From Thiodiazotropha sp040507035 (lineage in GTDB: Bacteria > Pseudomonadota > Gammaproteobacteria > Chromatiales > Chromatiaceae), in NCBI GenBank assembly GCA_040507035.1, contig JBEVVR010000004.1, forward strand, positions 1 to 64,000: 64,000 bases of DNA, read 5' to 3'. Made by a program: the position numbers and the translations under genes. Position 1 is the first letter of the stretch. Each line of letters starts with the position of its first letter. The notes beneath the pieces are model-generated. The model made no database searches, was not told the DNA's origin, and saw nothing but the letters and a program-made list of their open reading frames with translations. Positions 30,751-38,801 of this stretch are shown in pieces.

Positions 30751-33423
30751 ATGAGGGACAGCGCACACCCTACCGGCATCGTGGCACGCTCTAAAAAGCT
30801 CTCCGAGCGTAGTCGCAGTGCATTGATCCTACTGCTATTTACCGGCCTGTTGGCAGCAAGCAACTGGCTATGGCGCTGGGATCTGTTGCTGTATGACCTG
30901 CAGATGGGTTTCGTCTCCAGGCCTCCGGCAGAGGATATCATTATCGTCGCCGTGGACGAGAAGAGTCTGGAGACCCTCGGACGCTGGCCATGGTCACGAC
31001 AGGTACATGCAAAATTGGTGGATAGGCTCGCCAAGGCGGGGGCCAGGGCGATTGTCCTCGATATTCTCTTCGCCGAGCCCGACCGCGCCAATCCAGACTC
31101 CGATAATCAACTGATCCAGTCCATCGCCGCCAGTGAGCGGGTATTCATGCCTGTCATCCTGGAGGAGCATCGACAGGGAGGGATGTTGGTGGAGTCGATG
31201 CCGCTGCCTGCACTCTCTAATGTTGCTGCCGGTTTAGGTCATGTGCATATGGATCTGGATGCCGACGGAATCGCGCGTGGGGTGTTTCTCTATGAGGGTT
31301 TGGGTCAGGCCTACTGGCCCCATCTGATGCTCGCCCTGGTGAATTGGCTTGAGCCGGGGAAGGAGGGGATGCGTTCCGCACCCACCAGCCCGCAAACTCC
31401 GAATCTACACACGATCAATCGCCATACCCATCGCCTGATACCCTTCCATGGACCAGCGGGTCACTACCATCGCTATAGTTACAGCCAGGTGCTAGAGGGC
31501 GATTTTCTTCCCAATCTGTTCCGTGACAAGATCGTTTTGGTCGGGGTCACGGCAACCGGGATTGGCGATGCCCTGCCTACTCCCGTATCCGGTTACGGTG
31601 TACCTATGCCCGGGGTTGAGATCAATGCCAATATCCTGCAGAGTCTGATGCAGGGTGAATCGATTACGCCGGTTGCCTACCTTCCCCATCTTCTGGGTAG
31701 TGCCCTGATCGTGGTGCTGCCCTTTATTCTCTACCCCTATTTTTCCACCCGTTTCGCCCCCCTGGTCTCGTTGCTCCTGGTATTTGGCTTTTTTCTCTTC
31801 ACCCTGGCACTGTTGCATCGGGCCAATTACTGGTTTCCTCCGTCCGCCGCCCTGGTCGGATTGATGCTGAGTTATCCGCTGTGGAGTTGGCGGCGGCTCG
31901 ATCAAGCCGTGCGCTACCTGAATCAACAGCTGGAGCGTATGCAACGTGAACAGCGCCTGCTGCCGGTGGAGCAGCCACCCAGTGATTTGAGTTCAGCAAT
32001 GGCGTTTCTGGCACGGTTGATACCGCTCCAGGGTTGGGTTCTCTATGAAGCAGGTTCAGGCAAACAGCTGATGCAAAGTGGGGTCGAACTCGGGACACCC
32101 CTGGAGTCATTGAACAGCGGAGTCTGGCGACGTTCAGGGGCCGAGTTATGGACTGAAATAGAGCGACCGGAGAGAAACTGGCAACTGGGTTTGGTGTGGC
32201 CGAGAAACGAAGTGCCGGCTGGCCACTCGCTGAAACTGGTCGATGAGTTCGCTTTACAGTTTTCCCAGGAGGCGCAAAGCGAACAGGATGGCGTGTTGGA
32301 GAGGGTGGAGTTGCGCATGCAGCAGATGCAGGAGGCCAATGCCCGCCTGCAGCGCTTTCGTAACCTGATCAACAATGCAGTCGGCCAGATGGATGATGGT
32401 CTGATGGTCATCAACGGCGTCGGGCAGGTGGTGATGGCAAACCCAAGGGCCTCTTTCTATCTGGGCCACCATTCAGACAGGGAGCTGCTTGGGGAGGACG
32501 CCTATCATCTGCTGAGTGGGCTGGAGATACAGGGTGGAGAGGTGTGGCAGGAGCTGTTCAAGAAGGTGCTGGTAGACAAGGAAGCGGTCCGCTTCGAGGC
32601 ACTCAGAGCGGTGGATACCGAGCTGTTTGTCCAACTCAAACCCCTGGAGGATGTGGATGCCGAATTTCCCGGTATGATCGTCAACCTCTCCTATATAGGA
32701 ACCCTCAAAAGATCGGAGCGCACACGGGCCAAAATGCTCAATTTTCTCTCCCACGACATCCGTTCCCCGATTACCTCTCTACTCTCATTGACTCAGTCCC
32801 GGCAGTTGCTGGAAGGGAGTGCCGGGGAGTTGGCCGAGCAGATCAAACCCTTGGCCCGCAGGTCGCTCAGGCTGGCGGATAATTTTCTGCGCTTGGCACG
32901 GGCCGAGGCCGCGGAGACGGCAGCGTTTACCGATACCGACTTTGTGGAGGTTGCTCACAATGCCATGGATGAGGTCTATGTTCAGGCCAAAGCGAAACAG
33001 ATAAAGCTGTTGCGGCTCTTCAACGAGGATGAGATCTGGTTGCGCGGTGACCTGGCACTGCTGGAGAGGGCGTTGATCAACCTGCTCGAAAACGCGATTA
33101 AATTTTCCCCTCCCGAAAGTCAGGTCAGCATGACCCTCTCCATCCAGGGAACGCGGCTGATTTGTGAGGTCGAAGATCAGGGATCGGGGATACCGGAAGA
33201 TCAGTTGGGTGATATCTTCATGCCCTTCATGCAGGCGGATTCGAATCAATTGACGAGAAAGAAGGGCGTCGGTTTGGGGCTGAGCTTTGTCAAAGTGGTT
33301 GCTGAAAAACATCATGGCGGTGTATCGGCAAAAAACAGCGAATCGGGTGGCGCCATATTCATCCTCAACCTGCCTTGTGAAGAGAGCGCACCCCGGGATG
33401 CCGGCAACCATGAGGGTGAATGA
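30751..33423 (+). CDS. CHASE2-domain sensor histidine kinase
   Basis: An 890-residue membrane kinase. After an N-terminal helix (ALILLLFTGLLAASNWLW) comes a periplasmic CHASE2 domain (DIIIVAVDEKSLETLGRWPW to GVPMPGVEINANILQSLMQG, residues 65-300). Three transmembrane helices span about 310-390. Then follow a coiled linker, a PAS-like domain (INNAVGQMDDGLMVINGVGQ) and a HisKA domain with the phospho-acceptor His668 (FLSHDIRSPITSL). The HATPase domain has N-box LLENAIKFSPP, DQGSGIPEDQLGDIFMPF and GVGLGLSFVKVVAEKHHGG. It should pass phosphate to the response regulator at 28.5 kb. The gene starts 32 bases after the FecR gene. Confidence 0.95.
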   Translation: MRDSAHPTGIVARSKKLSERSRSALILLLFTGLLAASNWLWRWDLLLYDLQMGFVSRPPAEDIIIVAVDEKSLETLGRWPWSRQVHAKLVDRLAKAGARAIVLDILFAEPDRANPDSDNQLIQSIAASERVFMPVILEEHRQGGMLVESMPLPALSNVAAGLGHVHMDLDADGIARGVFLYEGLGQAYWPHLMLALVNWLEPGKEGMRSAPTSPQTPNLHTINRHTHRLIPFHGPAGHYHRYSYSQVLEGDFLPNLFRDKIVLVGVTATGIGDALPTPVSGYGVPMPGVEINANILQSLMQGESITPVAYLPHLLGSALIVVLPFILYPYFSTRFAPLVSLLLVFGFFLFTLALLHRANYWFPPSAALVGLMLSYPLWSWRRLDQAVRYLNQQLERMQREQRLLPVEQPPSDLSSAMAFLARLIPLQGWVLYEAGSGKQLMQSGVELGTPLESLNSGVWRRSGAELWTEIERPERNWQLGLVWPRNEVPAGHSLKLVDEFALQFSQEAQSEQDGVLERVELRMQQMQEANARLQRFRNLINNAVGQMDDGLMVINGVGQVVMANPRASFYLGHHSDRELLGEDAYHLLSGLEIQGGEVWQELFKKVLVDKEAVRFEALRAVDTELFVQLKPLEDVDAEFPGMIVNLSYIGTLKRSERTRAKMLNFLSHDIRSPITSLLSLTQSRQLLEGSAGELAEQIKPLARRSLRLADNFLRLARAEAAETAAFTDTDFVEVAHNAMDEVYVQAKAKQIKLLRLFNEDEIWLRGDLALLERALINLLENAIKFSPPESQVSMTLSIQGTRLICEVEDQGSGIPEDQLGDIFMPFMQADSNQLTRKKGVGLGLSFVKVVAEKHHGGVSAKNSESGGAIFILNLPCEESAPRDAGNHEGE

Positions 33424-33502
33424 GATCCCTGGTTTTGGGTGTTTGTTTAGCCCGGGGTAATGCGTGCATAATGGGGATTGACACTGATTTTCGGAGTGAC
33501 TG

Positions 33503-35350
33503 ATGCCCCAATACCGTTCCCGTACGACCACTCACGGACGCAATATGGCCGGTGCCAGGGCCCTATGGCGGGCCACTGGCATGAAGGATGACGATTTCGA
33601 TAAACCGATCATCGCGGTCGCCAACTCTTTTACCCAGTTTGTACCCGGCCATGTCCATCTCAAGGACCTTGGCCAACTCGTTGCGCGGGAGGTCGAGGCC
33701 GCAGGGGGCGTGGCCAAGGAGTTCAATACCATCGCCGTGGACGACGGTATCGCCATGGGACACGGCGGCATGCTCTACTCCCTGCCGTCTCGGGATATCA
33801 TCGCCGATTCGATTGAGTATATGGTGAACGCCCATTGTGCCGATGCCCTGGTCTGTATCTCCAATTGCGACAAGATCACCCCCGGGATGCTGATGGCTGC
33901 CTTGAGATTGAATATTCCGACCCTGTTTGTCTCCGGTGGGCCCATGGAGGCGGGTAAGGTCCGGTTGCACGGCAAGGAGCAACACCTGGACCTGGTCGAT
34001 GCCATGGTGATGGCGGCCAATCCCAATGAGAGTGACGAGGACGTGGCACAGATTGAACGATCCGCCTGTCCCACCTGCGGCTCCTGCTCGGGCATGTTCA
34101 CCGCCAATTCCATGAACTGCCTCACCGAGGCGTTGGGCCTGTCGCTGCCCGGCAACGGATCGCTATTGGCCACCCATGCCGACCGCAAGCAGCTGTTCCT
34201 GGAGGCGGGGCGTCGTGTGGTTGAGCTGGCCAAGCGTTGGTATGAGCAGGATGATGCCAGCGCCTTGCCCCGTGGAGTGGCTACCCTTGAGGCATTTGAA
34301 AATGCCATGAGTCTCGATATCGCCATGGGTGGCTCCACCAATACCGTGCTGCATCTGCTCGCCGCCGCCCATGAAGCCGGGGTCGATTTCACCATGGCCG
34401 ATATCGACCGTTTGAGTCGCAAGGTGCCCAACCTGTGTAAGGTCGCCCCAGCCACCCAGCAATACCATATGGAGGACGTGCACCGGGCCGGTGGCGTCAT
34501 CGGTATACTCGGGGAGCTGGATCGTGGCGGTCTGATTCATCGCAACACCCCCACCGTCTATGCGCCAACCATTGGTGAGGCCATCGATCAATGGGACATC
34601 CTGCGCAGCGACGAGGAGGCGGCCCGAAACCGCTATCTGGCGGCGCCCGGCGGGGTGCCGACCCAGGTGGCCTTCAGCCAGGCCTCCAGGTGGCCGGATT
34701 TGGATCTGGATAGAGAGCAGGGCTGCATTCGCGACATGCAACACGCCTACTCCCGGGATGGAGGCCTGGCCGTGCTCTACGGCAACCTGGCCGAGCAGGG
34801 CTGTATCGTCAAGACCGCGGGGGTCGATGAGTCGATTCTGAAATTCTCCGGACCGGCGCGAATCTTCGAGAGCCAGGAGAGTGCGGTGGAGGCGATCCTG
34901 AACGACAAGATAGCACCAGGGGACATCCTTGTGATTCGCTACGAAGGGCCTAAGGGTGGGCCGGGAATGCAGGAGATGCTCTATCCCACAAGCTACCTCA
35001 AATCGAAAGGGCTGGGAAAGCGCTGTGCCCTGATCACCGATGGCCGTTTCTCCGGTGGGACCTCGGGATTGTCAATCGGCCACTGTTCACCCGAGGCGGC
35101 CGAAGGGGGCAACATCGGCTTGGTCGAAGAGGGTGATAACATCGAGATAGATATACCGGAAAGAGCTATCACCATCGCCGTCGATGCGCAGACGCTGCAG
35201 AGCAGACGGCAAGCGATGGTCGCCAAAGGAGAAGAGGCGTGGCGCCCGATCGGTAGAGAGCGGAGTGTATCCCAGGCACTCAAGGCCTACGCCGCGCTTA
35301 CAACATCCGCGTCCAAAGGTGCGGTCAGGGACCTGAGTCAGCTCGATTGA
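33503..35350 (+). CDS. ilvD: Dihydroxy-acid dehydratase
   Basis: A 615-residue iron-sulfur enzyme of isoleucine, valine and pantothenate synthesis. Iron-sulfur cysteines are seen at Cys122 (VCISNCDKITPG) and Cys195 in ACPTCGSCSGMFTAN. SFTQFVPGHVHLKDLGQL near residue 40, AMGHGGMLYSLPSRDIIADS and the C-terminal ITDGRFSGGTSGLSIGHCSP are hallmark segments. GGAGTGACTG precedes the ATG. No other ilv gene is adjacent. Confidence 0.98.
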   Translation: MPQYRSRTTTHGRNMAGARALWRATGMKDDDFDKPIIAVANSFTQFVPGHVHLKDLGQLVAREVEAAGGVAKEFNTIAVDDGIAMGHGGMLYSLPSRDIIADSIEYMVNAHCADALVCISNCDKITPGMLMAALRLNIPTLFVSGGPMEAGKVRLHGKEQHLDLVDAMVMAANPNESDEDVAQIERSACPTCGSCSGMFTANSMNCLTEALGLSLPGNGSLLATHADRKQLFLEAGRRVVELAKRWYEQDDASALPRGVATLEAFENAMSLDIAMGGSTNTVLHLLAAAHEAGVDFTMADIDRLSRKVPNLCKVAPATQQYHMEDVHRAGGVIGILGELDRGGLIHRNTPTVYAPTIGEAIDQWDILRSDEEAARNRYLAAPGGVPTQVAFSQASRWPDLDLDREQGCIRDMQHAYSRDGGLAVLYGNLAEQGCIVKTAGVDESILKFSGPARIFESQESAVEAILNDKIAPGDILVIRYEGPKGGPGMQEMLYPTSYLKSKGLGKRCALITDGRFSGGTSGLSIGHCSPEAAEGGNIGLVEEGDNIEIDIPERAITIAVDAQTLQSRRQAMVAKGEEAWRPIGRERSVSQALKAYAALTTSASKGAVRDLSQLD

Positions 35351-35395
35351 TTGTTGGCAACAGAGTGGTACTGTCAGACAACGTTGACTGTGAAA

Positions 35396-35833
35396 ATGGT
35401 AAAGGCCAATAGTTGTTACCCGGTTGGTGGATTGTGGCCTCTGCTTATTCTCCTCGGCTGCAGCGGGGGAGACCCTACCGCGGCCAACCCGACCCTGATC
35501 TTTGAAGATGGTTTTGAGAATCCGCTGCAAGAGGTGGAAATCCTTGCAGAGGGGGGTACCATTGTTCGTGGGCTCGATGCCTGGTTGAAGCTTGAGCCAA
35601 AGATGAGCACATTGCGTCTTCGCAATGCCGCTGACTATGGTTATGGTGACTGTGGGGAGATGGTAACCTGGTTTTATCAAGCCACAGAGGATGAAAATCT
35701 CAGCTCGCTGCACAGTGGTTTTATTTGTCAGGTTGCAAAAGAGCCGCGATTCAAATTCGATAACGGGCGTTGGTTGTTAAGCGACAGAACCAAGGGTCTC
35801 TTTTACTATCGAATCTGGAAACATAACAATTAA
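35396..35833 (+). CDS. Small putative lipoprotein of unknown function
   Basis: A 145-residue protein with this start. The N-terminus PVGGLWPLLILLGCSGG is a lipoprotein signal with lipobox LLGC, so the mature protein would be lipid-anchored from about Cys22. The rest contains DGFENPLQEVEILAEGG and two further cysteines (GDCGEM, GFICQV). I do not recognise the family. The start is uncertain; a GTG six bases earlier and open frame to 35351 also exist, but no clear ribosome binding site is visible. It lies between ilvD and a Crp/Fnr gene. Confidence 0.6.
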   Translation: MVKANSCYPVGGLWPLLILLGCSGGDPTAANPTLIFEDGFENPLQEVEILAEGGTIVRGLDAWLKLEPKMSTLRLRNAADYGYGDCGEMVTWFYQATEDENLSSLHSGFICQVAKEPRFKFDNGRWLLSDRTKGLFYYRIWKHNN

Positions 35834-35862
35834 ACAACGACGGTTCATTCCTTGCCTGAAGG

Positions 35863-36642
35863 GTGGACAACCAGCTACCTGATGTGACGGGTGAAGAGAG
35901 AAGATCCCACACAAGGGACGATAATCTGGAGATGGGTGTGGATATTGATCTGAGGCAGTGCTATCTGTTTGCTCATCTGGATGATGAGCAATTCGGTAAG
36001 GTCAGCAAGATGGCCCATGAGATAAGAGTCAGAGACGGCCAGCTCTTTTTCCAGTCCGGTGATCCCGCCAAACACTTCTATCTGGTGATACAAGGCCAGA
36101 TAAAACTGACCCGGCTTTCGATGCAGGGCCAGGAGAAGGTCATCGAAATCATCAGCCCGGGTCAGACCTTTGCCGAGGCGCTGATGTTCGGCGAAAGCCC
36201 CGAATACCCGGTAAATGCGGTGGCAATTGGCGATACTCAGCTGTTGAGTTTCGAAAATGGGCCGTTCCTTGAAATATTGCGTGGTTCCATCGATACCTGC
36301 TTTCGCCTGATGGGGGATATGAGCTATCGTCTCAAGAGTCTGATTCGAGAAATCGATGAGCTGACCCTGCAGAGTGCCAGCTGTCGCGTTGCCAGTTTCC
36401 TCTGGAAACGCTGGCAGGCGAGGCCGGATGGAGAGCAGAGTTTCAAACTTCAGGCACCGAAGGGGGTGATCGCCTCGCGACTCTCGGTGACCCCGGAGAC
36501 CTTTTCGCGGATTCTGCACAACTTCTCCACTCAGGGCTTGATCCATGTCGACGGGGGCCGGGTTGACGTGCTGGACGAGCAGGGACTGCTCGACTTTGCG
36601 GATATCACAGGTCAGATCAACCGGAATATCGCGTCAAATTGA
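35863..36642 (+). CDS. Crp/Fnr family transcriptional regulator
   Basis: About 259 residues from the GTG at 35863, or 236 from an ATG at 35932; neither has an ideal ribosome binding site. The cyclic-nucleotide-binding-like domain has VRDGQLFFQSGDPAKHFYLV and IISPGQTFAEALMFGESPEY, and the HTH_Crp domain has APKGVIASRLSVTPETFSRI. The N-terminus lacks the cysteine cluster of FNR, so oxygen sensing through an iron-sulfur cluster is unlikely. The segment after the barrel resembles the Dnr type that responds to nitric oxide. The targets are unknown. Confidence 0.88.
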   Translation: MDNQLPDVTGEERRSHTRDDNLEMGVDIDLRQCYLFAHLDDEQFGKVSKMAHEIRVRDGQLFFQSGDPAKHFYLVIQGQIKLTRLSMQGQEKVIEIISPGQTFAEALMFGESPEYPVNAVAIGDTQLLSFENGPFLEILRGSIDTCFRLMGDMSYRLKSLIREIDELTLQSASCRVASFLWKRWQARPDGEQSFKLQAPKGVIASRLSVTPETFSRILHNFSTQGLIHVDGGRVDVLDEQGLLDFADITGQINRNIASN

Positions 36643-36710
36643 GGAATTCCGGCGATTTGCCGGGTATACTCCCCCCCTCGATGAAAAATCAACCCTTTCT
36701 GTAGACAGTG

Positions 36711-37868
36711 ATGAAGGATAGTTTCCCATTTCCAGTAGCTCGAATCGGCCTGATTGGCGGTGGCCAGTTGGGTCGCATGATGGTCAAGGCGGCAAAGCGC
36801 CTGGGCTGTACCTGCGTGGTTCTCGATCCCTATCCCAGCTCCCCGGCGGGGCAGGTTGCCGGGCATCAGATCATCGGCGGTTATCACGATCCGGCAAAGC
36901 TTCGCGAGTTGGCTGAGTCTTGTGATGTGGTCACTTTCGAGTTGGAGAACATCGATACCGAGACCCTTATCCAGCTGGAGCGCGAGGGTCACCCGATCAA
37001 CCCGGCCCCCGCCCTGCTTGCGGTACTGCAGGACAAGCTGCTGCAGAAGCAGTTTCTGCAAAACGCGGGTATCCCCACAGCCGAGTTTGTGGAGATGCAG
37101 GAGCCTGAGCAGCAAGCCTTTGAAACCTTCGGTTTTCCTCTGGTGCAGAAGGCGCGTCGTGGCGGTTATGACGGGCGTGGCGTATCGGTGATGCCAAGTG
37201 TGGAGGCGTTCGCTACCCACCTTCCGCTGCCATCCCTGGTGGAGCGTTTCGTGGATGCAGAGAAGGAGTTGGCGGTGATGGTGGCGCGTAACCGGGAGGG
37301 TGAGTGTATCGCCTATCCCACCGTGGAGATGTGCTTCCGCCCCGGGGAGAATGTGCTCGATCTGCTGCTATGTCCCGCCGCGGTGAGCAAGGAGATCGCC
37401 GCTGAGGCGGAGGCCCTGGCAATCCGCACCATCGATGCACTTGAGGGTGTGGGTGTATTTGGCGTAGAGCTGTTTCTTACCCGGGATGGTCAGATTCTGG
37501 TCAATGAGATTGCCCCCCGTACCCACAATTCGGGCCACCATACCATCGAGGCCTGTATTACCGATCAATTTGAACAGCACCTGCGCGCCATCCTTGGGCT
37601 CCCCTTGGGCTCCACCGATCTGTTATCCCCCGCGGCCATGATCAACCTGCTCGGTGACGCCGGCGCCCGTGGCAGACCCGTCATCGAAGGCATGGCGGCG
37701 GCCCTGGCGATCGATGGGGTCTGTCTCCATCTCTACGGCAAGGCGGAAGTGACGCCCTACCGCAAGATGGGGCATGTCACGGTCCTCGATGGGGATCTCG
37801 AGAAGGCCAGAGGCAAGGCGGAGCGTGTCCGCGATCTGATTAAAATCACTGGAGAACAACACCCATGA
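36711..37868 (+). CDS. purK: N5-carboxyaminoimidazole ribonucleotide synthase
   Basis: A 385-residue ATP-grasp enzyme that carboxylates aminoimidazole ribonucleotide with bicarbonate in purine synthesis. Landmarks are IGLIGGGQLGRMM near residue 13, TFELENIDTETLIQLEREGH, LVQKARRGGYDGRGV and VNEIAPRTHNSGHHTIEACI near residue 265. The ATG at 36711 is preferred to the GTG three bases before. The stop overlaps the purE ATG (ATGA), so the two steps are coupled. Confidence 0.96.
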   Translation: MKDSFPFPVARIGLIGGGQLGRMMVKAAKRLGCTCVVLDPYPSSPAGQVAGHQIIGGYHDPAKLRELAESCDVVTFELENIDTETLIQLEREGHPINPAPALLAVLQDKLLQKQFLQNAGIPTAEFVEMQEPEQQAFETFGFPLVQKARRGGYDGRGVSVMPSVEAFATHLPLPSLVERFVDAEKELAVMVARNREGECIAYPTVEMCFRPGENVLDLLLCPAAVSKEIAAEAEALAIRTIDALEGVGVFGVELFLTRDGQILVNEIAPRTHNSGHHTIEACITDQFEQHLRAILGLPLGSTDLLSPAAMINLLGDAGARGRPVIEGMAAALAIDGVCLHLYGKAEVTPYRKMGHVTVLDGDLEKARGKAERVRDLIKITGEQHP

Positions 37869-38365
37869 GTGAAGTAGTTGTGGGCATTATCATGGGAAGC
37901 GATTCCGACCTTCCCGTCATGCAGGAGGCGGCAAAAGTGCTGCAGGAACTCCAGGTTCCCTACGAGATGACCATAGTCTCCGCTCACCGCACGCCGGCAA
38001 GGCTCTATGACTATGCCGAGCGGGCGGCCGAGCGGGGGCTGCAGGTGATCATTGCCGGTGCGGGGGGCGCCGCCCATCTTCCGGGCATGGTGGCCGCCAT
38101 CTCGCCACTGCCGGTGATCGGGGTGCCGGTGAAAAGTTCCTCCCTCAGTGGCGAGGACTCCCTGCTCTCCATCGTGCAGATGCCCCCGGGAGTGCCGGTG
38201 GCTACAGTCGCCATCAATGGGGCGCGCAACGCGGGTATCCTCGCGGCGCAGATTCTCAGCACCGCCCAACCGGAGTTGCGACAGCGTATCGTCGATTTCA
38301 AGCAGGCCCTTGAGGCGATGGTGATGTCCAAGGTCGAGGCGATGGCTGCTAATCAAGAAGATTAA
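37865..38365 (+). CDS. purE: N5-carboxyaminoimidazole ribonucleotide mutase
   Basis: A 166-residue enzyme that shifts the carboxyl group made by PurK to give CAIR. GIIMGSDSDLPVMQEAAKVL near residue 9, SAHRTPARLYDYA near residue 40 and AGAGGAAHLPGMVA near residue 66 are the class I PurE signature. The stop codon shares its last two bases with the first copy of a dispersed repeat, so the gene end abuts an inserted element. Confidence 0.97.
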   Translation: MSEVVVGIIMGSDSDLPVMQEAAKVLQELQVPYEMTIVSAHRTPARLYDYAERAAERGLQVIIAGAGGAAHLPGMVAAISPLPVIGVPVKSSSLSGEDSLLSIVQMPPGVPVATVAINGARNAGILAAQILSTAQPELRQRIVDFKQALEAMVMSKVEAMAANQED

Positions 38366-38402
38366 AAGTCCGCAAATGAACGCAAATGAACGCAAATTTA
38401 AG
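38364..38402 (+). repeat. Dispersed repeat copy 1 (AGTCCGCAAATGAACGC family)
   Basis: The unit reads AAAAGTCCGCAAATGAACGC and continues AAATGAACGCAAAT, itself built from the ten-base period AAATGAACGC. It begins inside the purE stop codon. An inverted copy lies at 38680-38712, and a second pair flanks 41397-41650. Confidence 0.85.
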
Positions 38403-38507
38403 CGAAATGCTGTTATGTGATTTGGGTTCAGGTAGGTACTCGATATCAAAGATATAGGGTGCTGCAAGCTACAACCTCCAATCTTCAAATCAAACCGACA
38501 GAACGGA

Positions 38508-38541
38508 GGTGGCTGGCGTAGAAAGAGCTACGCCAGCCACC
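38508..38541. repeat. 14-bp perfect hairpin
   Basis: GGTGGCTGGCGTAG and CTACGCCAGCCACC are exact reverse complements around an AAAGAG loop. No T-run follows (CGTGACTC), so it is a structural or REP-type element rather than a plain terminator, although it could slow read-through from purKE. Confidence 0.75.
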
Positions 38542-38580
38542 GTGACTCTCTCTACTTCACGACAAAATATGCTCTTCTGG

Positions 38581-38602
38581 TTCCCACGGTCCTCCGTGGG
38601 AA
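38581..38602. repeat. REP-like hairpin TTCCCACGG-TCCT-CCGTGGGAA
   Basis: A perfect nine-base-pair stem with a four-base loop. A degenerate relative in the other orientation (GGTTCCCACGG-GGGA-CCGTAGGAACC) sits at 41513-41538 in the second module, which supports a dispersed repeat family. Confidence 0.75.
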
Positions 38603-38679
38603 TCCATAACCTGCCCTGTTGATTGGCCGTTCTATGCATTCCCACCCAGGCGCATGGGCACGGGGAGATAATATTTCTT

Positions 38680-38712
38680 TATTTGCGTTCATTCGCGTTC
38701 ATTTGCGGACTA
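38680..38712 (-). repeat. Dispersed repeat copy 2 (inverted relative to copy 1)
   Basis: On the minus strand it reads AGTCCGCAAATGAACGCGAA then TGAACGCAAATA, differing from copy 1 by one A/G change in the overlap. The flanks also match: GAAGAAGAT precedes it on the minus strand and AAGAAGAT precedes copy 1, so the inverted similarity extends slightly beyond the core. Confidence 0.85.
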
Positions 38713-38738
38713 TCTTCTTCTTATACCGCCCTGTTTAG

Positions 38739-38767
38739 GTTGAAAAAGCGGGATTTCTCCCCCATCT
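38739..38767 (+). promoter_or_regulatory. Sigma-32 (heat-shock) promoter of clpB
   Basis: GTTGAAA (38739-38745) and CCCCATCT (38760-38767) are separated by 14 bases, matching the RpoH consensus CTTGAAA - N11-16 - CCCCATNT at all but one position. It lies 35 bases upstream of the clpB ATG and just outside the repeat module. GGAG at 38790-38793 serves as the ribosome binding site. Confidence 0.88.
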
Positions 38768-38801
38768 GAAGGGTAATTATCAAGTTTTCGGAGTATTTCC
38801 C

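Larger units (their letters stand above)
38366..38738. other. Repeat module between purE and clpB
   Basis: No gene is seen in this stretch. It is bounded by inverted copies of the same repeat (38364-38402 and 38680-38712) and contains a 14-base-pair hairpin (38508-38541), a nine-base-pair hairpin (38581-38602) and a sequence ATTCCCACCCAGGCGCATGG that resembles widespread REP elements of proteobacteria. It looks like a composite of REP-like elements or a non-coding mobile cassette inserted between purE and the clpB promoter. Confidence 0.6.

Noticed and set aside
38364..38402. The AAATGAACGC ten-base period considered as a CRISPR or microsatellite
   Set aside because: There are only two or three periods per copy with no spacers, and copies are paired in inverse orientation; no cas genes are present.
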